Assembly (NCBI GenBank): GCA_029263855.1
Contig: JAJUFC010000002.1
Span: forward strand, 186,001 to 250,000
Origin: Candidatus Thermochlorobacteriaceae bacterium
GTDB taxonomy: Bacteria > Bacteroidota > Chlorobiia > Chlorobiales > Thermochlorobacteraceae
Direction of reading: 5' to 3'
DNA: 64,000 bases
The translations under genes were made by a program, and so were the position numbers. The notes under the pieces were generated by a model that was given only the letters and a program-made list of their open reading frames with translations, searched no databases and was not told the DNA's origin. Positions 9,092 to 18,494 of this stretch are shown here, piece by piece. How positions within the stretch are numbered: the first letter of the stretch is position 1; each line of letters opens with the position of its first letter.

Positions 9092-9952
9092 TTATTCGGC
9101 AGACTCTTGCGAGGCAGACGGGGCATCGCCGCCGCCTTGTTGAGGTCTTGAACCCGGCTTGCGTCGGCGTCGGCGGTTATCTCCGCGTCCGTCTCCGCCA
9201 CCACGTCCGTCACGGCGTCCATCTCGGCGGTTATCTCCACGTCCGCCACGATTGCGCTGATTTTCTCTGCGGTCTTTAACCTTTTGACGCTCTTCCTCTT
9301 CAATAGAATCAATGCGTTGAACCAATACTTCGCCTTTGTATATCCAAACTTTAATACCAACGGTGCCTGTGATGGTGAAAGCCGTGGACTGTGCATAGTC
9401 GATATTGGCGCGCAAGGTATGAAGCGGCACTTTACCTTCGCGGTATTGCTCCATGCGAGCGATTTCCGCGCCGCCCAAGCGACCAGAGACTTGCACACGA
9501 ATGCCTTCCGCACCTGCACGATTTGCTTGTTGCATGGCTTGTTTCATCGCACGGCGGAACGACACGCGACCCTCAAGCTGAGCAGCAATGTTATCTCCGA
9601 CAAGTTGCGCGTCAAGTTCGGGTTTCTTGATTTCAATCACGTCGATTTTGACTTCTTTCTGCGTGAGTTTGCCGAGTTCTTGACCAAGTGTGTTAATTTC
9701 TTCACCGCTTTTTCCGACGACAGCACCCGGACGCGCCGCGTAGATGTAAAGTTTGATGTTTTTGGTTGTGCGCTCAATGACGACTTTGGACACTCCCGCT
9801 TTTTGACGCTTTAAGCGCGTTATGACGTATTCGCGGATAAGGCGGTCTTCTTTGATTTTTTCGGCAACATTGCCACCTGCGTCATACCAACGCGAATCCC
9901 AGTCTTTGATGATACCGAGTCTAAAACCGTTTGGATTTACTTTCTGTCCCAT
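9092..9952 (-). CDS. rpsC: Ribosomal protein S3 with Arg/Gly-rich C-terminal tail
   Basis: 286 residues; bacterial S3 is typically 210-235. The KH domain ([20 protein letters not shown]) and C-terminal domain ([20 protein letters not shown]) are normal through about residue 215. The last 70 residues are low complexity, rich in RG, RD and DNRR repeats (for example [18 protein letters not shown]), ending [15 protein letters not shown]3 lines the mRNA entry channel, so a charged flexible tail could touch incoming mRNA. This function is inference; similar tails occur in other bacteria. Confidence 0.96.
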   Translation of the reverse strand: MGQKVNPNGFRLGIIKDWDSRWYDAGGNVAEKIKEDRLIREYVITRLKRQKAGVSKVVIERTTKNIKLYIYAARPGAVVGKSGEEINTLGQELGKLTQKEVKIDVIEIKKPELDAQLVGDNIAAQLEGRVSFRRAMKQAMQQANRAGAEGIRVQVSGRLGGAEIARMEQYREGKVPLHTLRANIDYAQSTAFTITGTVGIKVWIYKGEVLVQRIDSIEEEERQKVKDRRENQRNRGGRGDNRRDGRRDGRGGGDGRGDNRRRRRKPGSRPQQGGGDAPSASQESAE

Positions 9953-9975
9953 TGAGTTAGTGCGTCAAAAAATTA

Positions 9976-10386
9976 TCAAGATTTGATTCGTTTTTCATCA
10001 ACCACAATCGTGAGGTGGTTAGAGCGTTTTCTCATTCGGTAGGCTCTTCCCATTGGTGCGGGGAGCATACGCTTGAGCGTTACGCCGCCATCGACGAAGG
10101 CTTCGGTAACAAATAAGCGTTCTTCGTTCACCTGTCTATCGCTGTGTTTTTGCATGTAATTAGATACAGCGGATTTCAGCGTGCGCAGAACCGTTCTTGC
10201 GGCGTGCTTTGTTGAGTTTTGCAAAATGGCTTGTGCTTCGCCAACATTTTTGCCGCGCACGAGGTCTACAACGAGGCGCATTTTTCGTGGCGAAGTTGGT
10301 GTATTGCGCTGAACGGCTTGCACTTTGGTGTCTTTGGCTCGTTTTTCTTTTCTTGCCGTTGCCGCTTCTCTTTTTCTAACGCTCAT
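9976..10386 (-). CDS. rplV: Ribosomal protein L22
   Basis: 136 residues. The core shows [20 protein letters not shown] and [20 protein letters not shown]; the C-terminal hairpin [15 protein letters not shown] reaches into the exit tunnel where macrolide resistance changes map. About 20 Lys/Arg-rich residues extend the N-terminus. It lies between rpsS and rpsC. Confidence 0.95.
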   Translation of the reverse strand: MSVRKREAATARKEKRAKDTKVQAVQRNTPTSPRKMRLVVDLVRGKNVGEAQAILQNSTKHAARTVLRTLKSAVSNYMQKHSDRQVNEERLFVTEAFVDGGVTLKRMLPAPMGRAYRMRKRSNHLTIVVDEKRIKS

Positions 10387-10401
10387 GATGATTTTCCTCC
10401 G

Positions 10402-10695
10402 TTACTTTTTGCCGGGCGCAGAAGCCCCTTTTTCTTTCGCTCCCGAATGTCCTCTAAACGTGCGGGTTGGCGCAAATTCTCCGAACTTATGTCCAACCAT
10501 GTTTTCCGATACATACACGGGAATATGCGTTTTGCCATTATGCACGGCAATCGTGTGTCCGACAAAGTCCGGCGTTATCATCGAAGCGCGCGACCATGTT
10601 TTGAGGACTTTTTTTTGTCCTTTTTCATTCATTTCCTTGATTCTGTCCAAGAGTCTATCTTGAACGAACGGACCTTTTTTAAGTGAGCGTGGCAT
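10402..10695 (-). CDS. rpsS: Ribosomal protein S19
   Basis: 97 residues: [20 protein letters not shown], then [53 protein letters not shown]. All are diagnostic S19 blocks. S19 sits in the 30S head next to S13. Start and length fit. Confidence 0.96.
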   Translation of the reverse strand: MPRSLKKGPFVQDRLLDRIKEMNEKGQKKVLKTWSRASMITPDFVGHTIAVHNGKTHIPVYVSENMVGHKFGEFAPTRTFRGHSGAKEKGASAPGKK

Positions 10696-10720
10696 TGCTT
10701 AAAAGTGATTACCTTGTTGT

Positions 10721-11566
10721 TTAGTCTTGTTTCTTGGCTCTACGGTCTCTGACGATGAGTTTCGAGGACGATTTCTTTCCGCGTCTTGTCTTTAAGCCTT
10801 TGGCTTTTTGTCCCCACGGCGATTCAGGGTGCTGACGTCCGCCGCCCGATTTAGACTTTCCTGCACCACCGCCCATTGGGTGATCGACAGGGTTGCGCGC
10901 CATGCCGCGCGTAATAGGACGAATGCCCAGCCAACGAGACCGCCCCGCTTTTCCGAGCGATACGTTTTCGTGTTCCAAATTTCCGACCACGCCGATGGTG
11001 GCTTTGCACTCAATTCTCACTTTTCGAATTTCGCCCGACGGCATTTTCAGCGTTGCATAATTTCCTTCTTTTGCCGCAAGCGTTGCGAATGCGCCTGCAC
11101 TACGCGCTAATTGCGCGCCTTTTCCTGCTTTCAGCTCGATGTTGTGAATTTCCGTGCCGACGGGAATAAACTTCAATCGCAGTGCATTACCGGTTTTAAT
11201 GTCTGCGCCGTCGCCACATTCAATTTTATCGCCGACTTTTGTGCCATTCGGAGCAAGAATGTATCGCTTTTCACCGTCGTCGTATTTCAGTAGCGCAATG
11301 CGTGCAGAGCGATTTGGGTCGTATTCAATGGCTTCAACGGTGGCGTTCATTTCTTTGTCGCGCTTGAAGTCAATCAGGCGATAGAAGCGTTTTGCGCCGC
11401 CACCCATGCCACGTGAGGTTACTCGCCCGAGGTTGTTACGTCCGCCCGTCTTTTTGAGCGGCACAATCAAACTTTTTTCAGGCTCTTTTTTCGTGATTTC
11501 TTCAAACGAAGGATACGATGCAAATCGCGTTCCCGGTGTTACTGGTCTTAATTTTCTAACCGCCAT
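10721..11566 (-). CDS. rplB: Ribosomal protein L2
   Basis: 281 residues, standard. Recognised from [20 protein letters not shown], the [20 protein letters not shown] block and the C-terminal peptidyl-transferase-facing segment [20 protein letters not shown] with the conserved His. L2 is required for subunit joining and tRNA binding. Confidence 0.97.
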   Translation of the reverse strand: MAVRKLRPVTPGTRFASYPSFEEITKKEPEKSLIVPLKKTGGRNNLGRVTSRGMGGGAKRFYRLIDFKRDKEMNATVEAIEYDPNRSARIALLKYDDGEKRYILAPNGTKVGDKIECGDGADIKTGNALRLKFIPVGTEIHNIELKAGKGAQLARSAGAFATLAAKEGNYATLKMPSGEIRKVRIECKATIGVVGNLEHENVSLGKAGRSRWLGIRPITRGMARNPVDHPMGGGAGKSKSGGGRQHPESPWGQKAKGLKTRRGKKSSSKLIVRDRRAKKQD

Positions 11567-11619
11567 GATTCGTCGTGATTGAATTCGTCGTGATTGACCT
11601 TTCGAGGTCTGTTATGCCT

Positions 11620-11934
11620 TTAATCTTTTTTTTCAGATGCGCCCGTGTTGGCGTAGTAGTCGATTTTGTTGTCTTTGGCAAGCGTAACAAATGCGCGCTT
11701 TGTATCGGAGTGCTTACCGTATCGCACGCCTTTGCGCGTCATTTGTGCTTTTGCCTTTCCCTTTTTGCTCATTGTGCGCACGGAAACCACCTGAACGCCG
11801 AACTTGGATTCTACGGCTTTTTTCACTTCTTCTTTTGTGGCACCGTCTTGAATCTCAAACGCATATTGATTTTTCTCTTCCTGAAGTTTCAAGATTTTTT
11901 CGGTGAGAAGCGGTCTTACTAATACGTTGGTCAT
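11620..11934 (-). CDS. rplW: Ribosomal protein L23
   Basis: 104 residues: VLVRPLLTEKILKLQEEKNQ, YAFEIQDGATKEEVKKAVES and the loop region with FGVQVVSVRTM. It rings the exit tunnel and docks trigger factor. A 53-bp spacer separates it from rplB. Confidence 0.94.
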   Translation of the reverse strand: MTNVLVRPLLTEKILKLQEEKNQYAFEIQDGATKEEVKKAVESKFGVQVVSVRTMSKKGKAKAQMTRKGVRYGKHSDTKRAFVTLAKDNKIDYYANTGASEKKD

Positions 11935-11946
11935 ATTTTGTCTCCG

Positions 11947-12573
11947 TTACAAAAGATTTTCTTCAAGGGCTTTGACCGCGCTCTTTTGGAGCAACAGCAC
12001 TTTATTATCCAGAATGTCGTAGGTTGATGCTTTATTGGCTTCCAGGACATTCAGCGTCGGAATATTTCGTCCCGATTTGTAGAGCACATCGTTTTTGCCC
12101 GCCGTAAGGAAAAGCGTTTTCTTTCCCGCAATGCCGAGATTTTTGAGCGTGCTTGCAATTTCTTTCGTCTTGATAACTTCGGGCGTGAAGTCTTCGACAA
12201 CGAAAATTGCATTTGCTTTTGCTTTGTATGCTAATGCCGACTTACGCGCAAGCGTTTTAACTTTCTTGTTAATGCCGACCACGTAGTCGTGCGGTTGTGG
12301 TCCGAAAATTGCACCGCCGCCCGGCATCAATGGAGAGCGTTGCGTTCCGCGACGTGCACCACCTGTGCCTTTTTGACGATATGGCTTCTTGCCGCCACCA
12401 CGAACTTCGGAGCGCGACTTTACTTTGTGCGTGCCTTGATGTTGATTCGCACGAATTGAGCGGACATCGAGATAAATTGCGTGGTCGCTCGGTTGAATCT
12501 CGAAAATTTCGGGGTTGAGCGCAATCATTTCGCCGCTGTCCGTTCCGTCCTTTTTCAAAACTTTGAGTTCCAT
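11947..12573 (-). CDS. rplD: Ribosomal protein L4
   Basis: 208 residues with the tunnel-lining loop KSRSEVRGGGKKPYRQKGTG followed by GARRGTQRSPLMPGGGAIFG, the most conserved part of L4. In E. coli L4 also represses its own S10 operon; whether that applies here cannot be seen. It follows rplC by 35 bp. Confidence 0.95.
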   Translation of the reverse strand: MELKVLKKDGTDSGEMIALNPEIFEIQPSDHAIYLDVRSIRANQHQGTHKVKSRSEVRGGGKKPYRQKGTGGARRGTQRSPLMPGGGAIFGPQPHDYVVGINKKVKTLARKSALAYKAKANAIFVVEDFTPEVIKTKEIASTLKNLGIAGKKTLFLTAGKNDVLYKSGRNIPTLNVLEANKASTYDILDNKVLLLQKSAVKALEENLL

Positions 12574-12608
12574 TCTTATTGCTACGTTTAATCGTTACGG
12601 CTTGATGA

Positions 12609-13241
12609 TTATGGTTTCTTTGCTGTCGTGATTTGAAGGTAGGCGTTTTTCGGTCCTGGAACCGCACCACGCACAACAATCAAATTGGAGTCGGCAATTA
12701 CTTTCACAACAACCAAGTTGCGGACGGTAACGCGCTCGCCACCCATTCTGCCGCCCATTTTCAGCCCTTTGAAAGAGCGCGACGGGTGCGATGACCCCCC
12801 CATTGAGCCGGGCGCACGCTCACGGTCAGATTGCCCGTGCGTTCTGAAGCCGCCACCAAAGTGATGACGCTTGACAACGCCCGCAAATCCTTTACCCTTT
12901 GAGGTGCCGACAATGTCTACCTTTTCACCTTCTTTGAAAACATCGGCTTTAACGACATCGCCTGAATTCAATTCCAACCCAACGATTTCTTTGCGAAACT
13001 CGACCACTTCGTAGGCGGGTTTCACATTTGCTTTTTTGAAGTGTCCGATTTGAGGCTTCGGAGTGCGGTTTTCCCGCTTTTCGTTGAACGCAAATTGATA
13101 GGCGTTATATCCTTCTTTATCGACTGTCTTTACTTGTGAGATGAAGCATGGTCCTGCTTCAATTACCGTACACGGAACAACTTTTCCTTTGGCATCATAG
13201 ATGCTCGTCATTCCGACCTTTTTTCCTAAAATTGCACTCAT
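12609..13241 (-). CDS. rplC: Ribosomal protein L3
   Basis: 210 residues: [20 protein letters not shown] at the start and the central [40 protein letters not shown], the loop that reaches the peptidyl transferase centre. An assembly initiator of the 50S subunit. The 65-bp spacer to rpsJ holds no ORF. Confidence 0.96.
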   Translation of the reverse strand: MSAILGKKVGMTSIYDAKGKVVPCTVIEAGPCFISQVKTVDKEGYNAYQFAFNEKRENRTPKPQIGHFKKANVKPAYEVVEFRKEIVGLELNSGDVVKADVFKEGEKVDIVGTSKGKGFAGVVKRHHFGGGFRTHGQSDRERAPGSMGGSSHPSRSFKGLKMGGRMGGERVTVRNLVVVKVIADSNLIVVRGAVPGPKNAYLQITTAKKP

Positions 13242-13306
13242 GTGTGTTCGATTTTGTAACCCACCGTTCAGAAACAGCGGTTAATGAATCTGTTATTTGT
13301 AATGAC

Positions 13307-13618
13307 TTAGCTCTTGATTTCGACATCAACGCCGCTGGGCAATTCGATTTTCATCAGCAAATCGATTGTTTTGCCACTTGGGTTGATGATTTCAATCAAA
13401 CGTTTGTGTGAAGCAATCATAAATTGCTCACGCGATTTCTTGTCCACATGGGGAGAGCGATTGACCGTATAAACTTGTGATTCCGTTGGAAGCGGAATCG
13501 GACCTGAAATAATTGCGTCCGTTTGTTTGACGACATCGATAATTTTTTCCGCCCACTTATCGACCAGACTGTGGTCATATGATTTGAGCTTGATGCGGAT
13601 TTTTTGTTGCGCTGCCAC
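13307..13618 (-). CDS. rpsJ: Ribosomal protein S10 (NusE)
   Basis: 103 residues from the GTG at 13618 ([20 protein letters not shown]), the same length as E. coli S10. An upstream in-frame TTG at 13669 would start inside a terminator-like hairpin and add 17 unrelated residues, so the GTG is preferred. Core motifs [20 protein letters not shown] and [18 protein letters not shown] are clear. S10 also acts as NusE in antitermination. First gene of the S10 block, 27 nt behind the hairpin. Confidence 0.92.
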   Translation of the reverse strand: MAAQQKIRIKLKSYDHSLVDKWAEKIIDVVKQTDAIISGPIPLPTESQVYTVNRSPHVDKKSREQFMIASHKRLIEIINPSGKTIDLLMKIELPSGVDVEIKS

Positions 13619-13644
13619 GTCTTTTTCTGTGTCTAATTTTGGAT

Positions 13645-13676
13645 AAAAAAGGAGCGTCTGCCGAGACAAACGCCCC
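13645..13676 (-). terminator. Rho-independent terminator or attenuator after tuf
   Basis: On the minus strand a 10-bp stem (GGGGCGTTTG/CAGACGCTCC, two G-T wobbles) with a 6-nt loop is followed directly by TTTTTT. The wobbles pair only in the minus-strand transcript. It begins 22 nt after the tuf stop codon and ends 27 nt before the rpsJ start, so it separates the str operon from the S10 operon or attenuates readthrough. Confidence 0.8.
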
Positions 13677-13698
13677 TTATTCCTATTCTAATCGTTAC

Positions 13699-14880
13699 TT
13701 ACGCAATGATTTCAGATACTGCGCCTGCGCCGATGGTTCTTCCACCTTCGCGAATCGCGAAGTTCAAACCTTTGTCCATTGCAACTGGCGTAATCAATTC
13801 TACCTCGACGGTTACGTTGTCGCCAGGCATAACCATATCCACACCAGCGGGCAGCGTAACCACTCCTGTCACGTCAGTGGTTCTGAAATAGAATTGCGGA
13901 CGATAACCAGAGAAGAACGAAGTGTGGCGACCACCTTCTTCTTTCTTCAACACATAAATTTGCGCTTTGAACTTTGTGTGCGGCGTGATGCTACCCGGTT
14001 TTGCGATAACCATTCCGCGCTCGACTTCCGTCTTTTCGATGCCGCGAAGAAGCAATCCCGCATTGTCGCCCGCTTGACCTTCTTCGAGGTTTTTGCGGAA
14101 CATTTCAATGCCGGTCACGACGGATTTCTTCGTTGGTCCAAAGCCAACGAGTTCGACTTCTTCGTTGAGTTTGATTTTGCCGCGCTCGATGCGTCCCGTT
14201 GCCACGGTGCCGCGACCCGAAATCGAGAACACGTCTTCGACGGGCATCAAGAATGGTTTATCGACATCGCGCACGGGTGTCGGAATGTAACGATCGACTT
14301 CTTCCATTAACTTAACGACAGAATCAACCCATTGCTTTTCTCCGTTGAGTGCGCCAAGCGCAGAGCCGCGCACAATCGGAATTTCATCACCTGGGAATTT
14401 GTAGCTCGTCAGCAACTCGCGAAGTTCCATCTCGACGAGTTCCACAAGCTCTGGGTCAGCAATGTCAATTTTGTTCAAGAACACAACGATTGACGGCACA
14501 TTGACTTGGCGAGCGAGCAAGATGTGTTCGCGTGTTTGCGGCATTGGTCCGTCGGTTGCAGCGACAACGAGAATCGCACCATCCATTTGGGCGGCACCAG
14601 TAATCATATTTTTGATGTAGTCGGCGTGTCCAGGGCAGTCAATATGTGCATAGTGACGCTTATCGGTTTCATATTCAACGTGAGACGTTGAAATTGTGAT
14701 GCCGCGTGCTTTTTCTTCAGGAGCTTTGTCGATTTGGTCGTAAGCCATTGCTTGCGCCATGCCGCGCTCCGCGAGCGTTTTGGTGATTGCCGCCGTGAGC
14801 GTCGTTTTGCCGTGGTCGACGTGACCAATCGTGCCGATGTTCACGTGCGGTTTGTCTCTTTTGAAATTCTCTTTAGCCAT
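13699..14880 (-). CDS. tuf: Elongation factor Tu
   Basis: 393 residues, standard EF-Tu. It delivers aminoacyl-tRNA to the ribosome. The GTPase motifs are all present: P-loop GHVDHGKT (19-26), switch I RGITIST, DCPGH (81-85), NKID (136-139); domains 2 and 3 follow with [13 protein letters not shown] and the C-terminal [13 protein letters not shown]. The only tuf copy in the window, 67 bp after fusA. Confidence 0.98.
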   Translation of the reverse strand: MAKENFKRDKPHVNIGTIGHVDHGKTTLTAAITKTLAERGMAQAMAYDQIDKAPEEKARGITISTSHVEYETDKRHYAHIDCPGHADYIKNMITGAAQMDGAILVVAATDGPMPQTREHILLARQVNVPSIVVFLNKIDIADPELVELVEMELRELLTSYKFPGDEIPIVRGSALGALNGEKQWVDSVVKLMEEVDRYIPTPVRDVDKPFLMPVEDVFSISGRGTVATGRIERGKIKLNEEVELVGFGPTKKSVVTGIEMFRKNLEEGQAGDNAGLLLRGIEKTEVERGMVIAKPGSITPHTKFKAQIYVLKKEEGGRHTSFFSGYRPQFYFRTTDVTGVVTLPAGVDMVMPGDNVTVEVELITPVAMDKGLNFAIREGGRTIGAGAVSEIIA

Positions 14881-14947
14881 TGTTGGATTCCTCCAAAGTT
14901 AGCAGTTGCAAGTGGTTGTGGTTAAACTCAAATTTTCTTTTAGCGAC

Positions 14948-17068
14948 TTATGCTTCAGCCGTTGCTTTTGCACCGCTCTTCTCGATAATTTCTTCGGCGA
15001 CTGCCTTAGGCGCTTCTTCATATGCGAAGAATTCCATCGTGTAGTTTGCGCGTCCTTGCGACATTGACCGCAAGTCGGTTGAATAACCAAACATATTTGC
15101 AAGCGGCACTTTTGCAGTAATGACTTGCTCGCCGTGTCGCGCTTCCATGCCTTCAATTCGTCCGCGACGACTCGAAAGGTCGCCCATTACAGAACCCATG
15201 TAGTCTTCGGGCGTTGTTACTTCAACTGCCATAATCGGCTCAAGAAGCACAGGGTTTGCGCGACGCGCACCTTCTTTGAAACCGATTGAACCTGCAATTT
15301 TGAATGCCATTTCCGATGAGTCGACCTCGTGATATTTTCCGTCAAACAAGGTTACTTTTACGTCTTGCATAGGATAGCCTGCTAACACCCCGTTTTTCAA
15401 CGCTTCTTCAATGCCATTTTGAACTGCTGGAATATATTCTTTCGGAATAGCCCCACCTTTGACTTCGTTGACGAACTCAAATCCTTTTCCTTTTTCCGAA
15501 GGCTCTACATAAAGATTTACCAATCCAAACTGACCTTTACCGCCCGATTGACGCACAAATTTTCCTTCGGCTTCAACGCGCTTGCGAATGGTTTCTTTGT
15601 AAGCCACTTGCGGCTTGCCAATGTTTGCCTCAACCTTGAACTCGCGTTTCATTCTATCAACGATGATTTCAAGATGCAATTCGCCCATGCCTGAAATAAT
15701 CGTTTGGTTGGTTTCTTCATCGGTTTTCACGCGGAAGGTTGGGTCTTCTTCTGCAAGTTTTTGGAGCGCGATACTCATTTTTTCGGAATCTGCCTTTGTT
15801 TTCGGCTCGATTGCGATTTGAATAACTGGCTCAGGGAACACAATTTTCTCGAGCACAATCAACTTTCCGTCTTCGCAGAGCGTATCACCTGTGCGCGTAT
15901 CTTTCAATCCAACAATACCGACGATTTCTCCCGCCAACCCTTCTTCTAAATCTTCTCTATGATTGGCGTGCATTTGGAGCACACGACCAACACGTTCTTT
16001 TTTGCCGTTTGTGGCATTGATAACGTAGCTGCCAGAATTGACTTTTCCCGAATAAACGCGGACATATGTCAAGCGTCCAACAAACGGGTCTGTCGCAATC
16101 TTAAATGCAAGCCCCGAAAATGGCTCATCATCAGAAACTTTGCGCACCAACTCGTTGCCTGTTTTGGGGTCTGTGCCTTTTACTTCTCCGATGTCAATCG
16201 GCGAGGGCAGATAATCAACAACTGCGTCCAACATAAACTGAACGCCCTTGTTCTTGAAAGATGAGCCACAGAGCATCGGAACAAGAATCAATTTCAAGCA
16301 GGCTTCTCGGAGTGCGGCTCGAACTTCTTCTTCGGTCGGCTCTTCGCCACCGAGATATTTTTCCAAAAGCGTATCGTTAACTTCCGACACCGATTCAATC
16401 AAATTCGTGCGCCAGTGCTTGACGATTTCCACCATATCGGCAGGAATTTCAATTTCGTGGTAGGCCGTGCCATCTTCCGCATCATAAATTACGCCCTTCA
16501 TACGAATCAGGTCAACGAAGCCCTTGAACATATCCCCCTCACCGATAGGAAGCTGAATCGGAACAGCACGCGATTTCAATCGATCTTGAATCATTTTTAC
16601 CACATTCAAGAAATTCGCACCGATTCTATCCATCTTGTTCACATATGCAATGCGCGGCACTTTATACTTGTTCATTTGACGCCAAACGGTTTCTGACTGC
16701 GGCTGAACACCTGCAACTGAGTCAAATAATGCAACCGCACCATCGAGCACACGCAAAGAACGCTCGACTTCAACGGTGAAGTCCACGTGTCCCGGCGTAT
16801 CAATAATGTTGATTCGATGCTTTTTGTCTTTGAAGTTGCCATACTTCGCTGTCCAAAAGCAAGTCGTTGCAGCTGAGGTAATCGTAATTCCACGCTCTTT
16901 TTCTTGCTCCATCCAGTCCATTGTTGCCGCACCATCGTGAACTTCGCCCAATCGATGGACACGACCGGTGTAATAGAGAATACGCTCGGTTGTTGTGGTT
17001 TTTCCTGCATCAATATGTGCAGAAATTCCAATATTTCTTACTCTGTCTAACGCAATCTGTCTGGGCAT
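14948..17068 (-). CDS. fusA: Elongation factor G
   Basis: 706 residues with the five-domain EF-G layout. It drives translocation and, with RRF, ribosome recycling. GTPase motifs: AHIDAGKTT near residue 17-25, [13 protein letters not shown]. Domain IV shows GGKGQFG and the C-terminal domain [17 protein letters not shown]. Length and the full motif set fit the canonical form rather than EF-G2. It lies between rpsG (60 bp) and tuf. Confidence 0.97.
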   Translation of the reverse strand: MPRQIALDRVRNIGISAHIDAGKTTTTERILYYTGRVHRLGEVHDGAATMDWMEQEKERGITITSAATTCFWTAKYGNFKDKKHRINIIDTPGHVDFTVEVERSLRVLDGAVALFDSVAGVQPQSETVWRQMNKYKVPRIAYVNKMDRIGANFLNVVKMIQDRLKSRAVPIQLPIGEGDMFKGFVDLIRMKGVIYDAEDGTAYHEIEIPADMVEIVKHWRTNLIESVSEVNDTLLEKYLGGEEPTEEEVRAALREACLKLILVPMLCGSSFKNKGVQFMLDAVVDYLPSPIDIGEVKGTDPKTGNELVRKVSDDEPFSGLAFKIATDPFVGRLTYVRVYSGKVNSGSYVINATNGKKERVGRVLQMHANHREDLEEGLAGEIVGIVGLKDTRTGDTLCEDGKLIVLEKIVFPEPVIQIAIEPKTKADSEKMSIALQKLAEEDPTFRVKTDEETNQTIISGMGELHLEIIVDRMKREFKVEANIGKPQVAYKETIRKRVEAEGKFVRQSGGKGQFGLVNLYVEPSEKGKGFEFVNEVKGGAIPKEYIPAVQNGIEEALKNGVLAGYPMQDVKVTLFDGKYHEVDSSEMAFKIAGSIGFKEGARRANPVLLEPIMAVEVTTPEDYMGSVMGDLSSRRGRIEGMEARHGEQVITAKVPLANMFGYSTDLRSMSQGRANYTMEFFAYEEAPKAVAEEIIEKSGAKATAEA

Positions 17069-17127
17069 TGTCGTTTGTCGGATTCGGTTTTCGTTATGAC
17101 TGACTTAAAATGATTAGAACGGACTAC

Positions 17128-17595
17128 TTAGAATCGGAAATGCGAAAAGGCTTTGTTTGCTTCTGCCATTTTGTGAACTTCTTCTTTTTTGCGCACCGAA
17201 TTTCCTTGATTGTTTGAGGCATCCAGAAGTTCAGCGGCAAATTTATCTGCCATTGAGCGTCCGCCACGCTTTAAGGAATTTTCTTTAATCCAGCGCATCG
17301 CAAGCGCGAGTCGTCGGTCGGCACGCACTTCAATCGGAATTTGATAGGTTGCGCCCCCGATTCGTTTGCCGCGCACTTCCACGACGGGCGCGACGTTTGA
17401 AATCGCTTTACGGAATGTCTCAAGCGGATTTTCTTGATTTTTCTTCTCCATGATGTCAAACGCCTTATAGACGATATTGCGAGCAATGTTTTTTTTGCCG
17501 CACTCCATAATTGCATTTATTGCGCGCTCTACTACGGGGTCTTGGTATTTCGGGTCGCCGAGCGAACCGCTTCTATTTGATGATTTCTTACGCAT
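17128..17595 (-). CDS. rpsG: Ribosomal protein S7
   Basis: 155 residues: MRKKSSNRSGSLGDPKYQDP, RAINAIMECGKKNIARNIVY, GGATYQIPIEVRADRRLALA, and the C-terminal KAFSHFRF. A primary 16S binder of the 30S head. In E. coli S7 represses the str operon from the rpsL-rpsG spacer; here that spacer is only 17 bp, so that particular control is unlikely. Confidence 0.96.
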   Translation of the reverse strand: MRKKSSNRSGSLGDPKYQDPVVERAINAIMECGKKNIARNIVYKAFDIMEKKNQENPLETFRKAISNVAPVVEVRGKRIGGATYQIPIEVRADRRLALAMRWIKENSLKRGGRSMADKFAAELLDASNNQGNSVRKKEEVHKMAEANKAFSHFRF

Positions 17596-17612
17596 AATCT
17601 TCGTTCGTTCAA

Positions 17613-18029
17613 TTATTTTTTACCTTTTGCCGCTGGCGCGCCTTTGCCTGCCACCGCTGGTTGAGCTTTCTTGGAGCCGTATTTAGAGCGAGAGCGACCA
17701 CGATTTGCAACACCTGCCGTATCAAGCGAGCCACGAACAATGTGATAGCGCACGCCGGGAAGGTCTTTAACACGACCGCCACGAATCAGCACGATGGAGT
17801 GCTCTTGGAGATTGTGACCTTCTCCTGGAATGTAGGCGATAACTTCTTCTTGATTTGAAAGACGAACTTTCGCCACTTTACGAAGTGCCGAATTTGGCTT
17901 TTTCGGGGTCGTTGTGTAAACACGTGTGCATACGCCACGCTTTTGCGGACAACTTTCAAGTGCCGGCGAAGCGGTTTTGAACGCTTTCGAGTTTCTTCCT
18001 TTGCGAACTAATTGTTGTATCGTTGGCAT
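17613..18029 (-). CDS. rpsL: Ribosomal protein S12
   Basis: 138 residues: [39 protein letters not shown] (the streptomycin-site Lys), and [20 protein letters not shown]. The C-terminal 12-15 residues are an Ala/Lys/Gly-rich extension ([14 protein letters not shown]). S12 monitors decoding. First gene of the str operon, behind a leader of about 270 nt. Confidence 0.96.
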   Translation of the reverse strand: MPTIQQLVRKGRNSKAFKTASPALESCPQKRGVCTRVYTTTPKKPNSALRKVAKVRLSNQEEVIAYIPGEGHNLQEHSIVLIRGGRVKDLPGVRYHIVRGSLDTAGVANRGRSRSKYGSKKAQPAVAGKGAPAAKGKK

Positions 18030-18494
18030 TGCTTTGCTTTCTGATGCGATGCGAAATTAACCTCTGAAAAAAAAAAAATCTTCTGTCAAACGCTCTTCGG
18101 AAATTTTGCCCTCAACACATCACAGTTTTCTGTAACGATTCGCTTTGATTGTCCGTCTGTCCATTTCGCTCTTGATTATTTACTTCAAATACTCGCTCAA
18201 ATACTCAACTTTGAAACCGAGCGTCTGAAACCCCCTTATTTTATGCGGGTTTAGCGAATATGCAGTGTGTTTTTGGCGGCGTTACCTTCCAAAAAGGACT
18301 GCAAAGGTAGAGGTTTCGATTTGATTTTCAAAATTTTTATAGGATTTTTTCGGACGTTTTTCAAAAAATGGCATGCTGTTAAGCACTGCACGGTTTCACA
18401 AACCCCTACATATTCTCTATATTCGCCCGCTTCAAAAGTAAAAGATAGCCTTTGGCGCGAAACGGTCGCGCTGTAACTAATCGCAATTCAAACA
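18030..18494. other. Divergent 465-bp intergenic region between rpsL and pnp
   Basis: No convincing gene. It contains a minus-strand promoter for the str operon, a 12-A run on the plus strand just before rpsL (18068-18079), and a 10-bp direct repeat TCAAATACTC at 18185-18194 and 18197-18206. No rpsO lies upstream of pnp, unlike in many bacteria. For pnp a weaker TATATTCG element is visible around 18419-18426 without a clear upstream TTG. Confidence 0.6.
18302..18331 (-). promoter_or_regulatory. Bacteroidota-type promoter of the str operon
   Basis: Minus strand: TTG (18329-18331), 19-bp spacer, TACCTTTG (18302-18309), a full match to TTG-N19-TAnnTTTG. Transcription would start near 18296, giving a leader of about 267 nt before rpsL. 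The leader could house regulatory structure. Confidence 0.65.

Noticed and set aside
13619-13669. TTG start that would extend S10 by 17 residues
   Set aside because: It lies inside the tuf terminator hairpin and the extra residues are not S10-like.
13639-14310. 223-codon open frame on the plus strand
   Set aside because: Antisense to tuf and covering its terminator; no protein features.
18267-18476. 69-codon ORF in the rpsL-pnp spacer
   Set aside because: Overlaps the str promoter on the other strand, has no ribosome binding site and no family resemblance.
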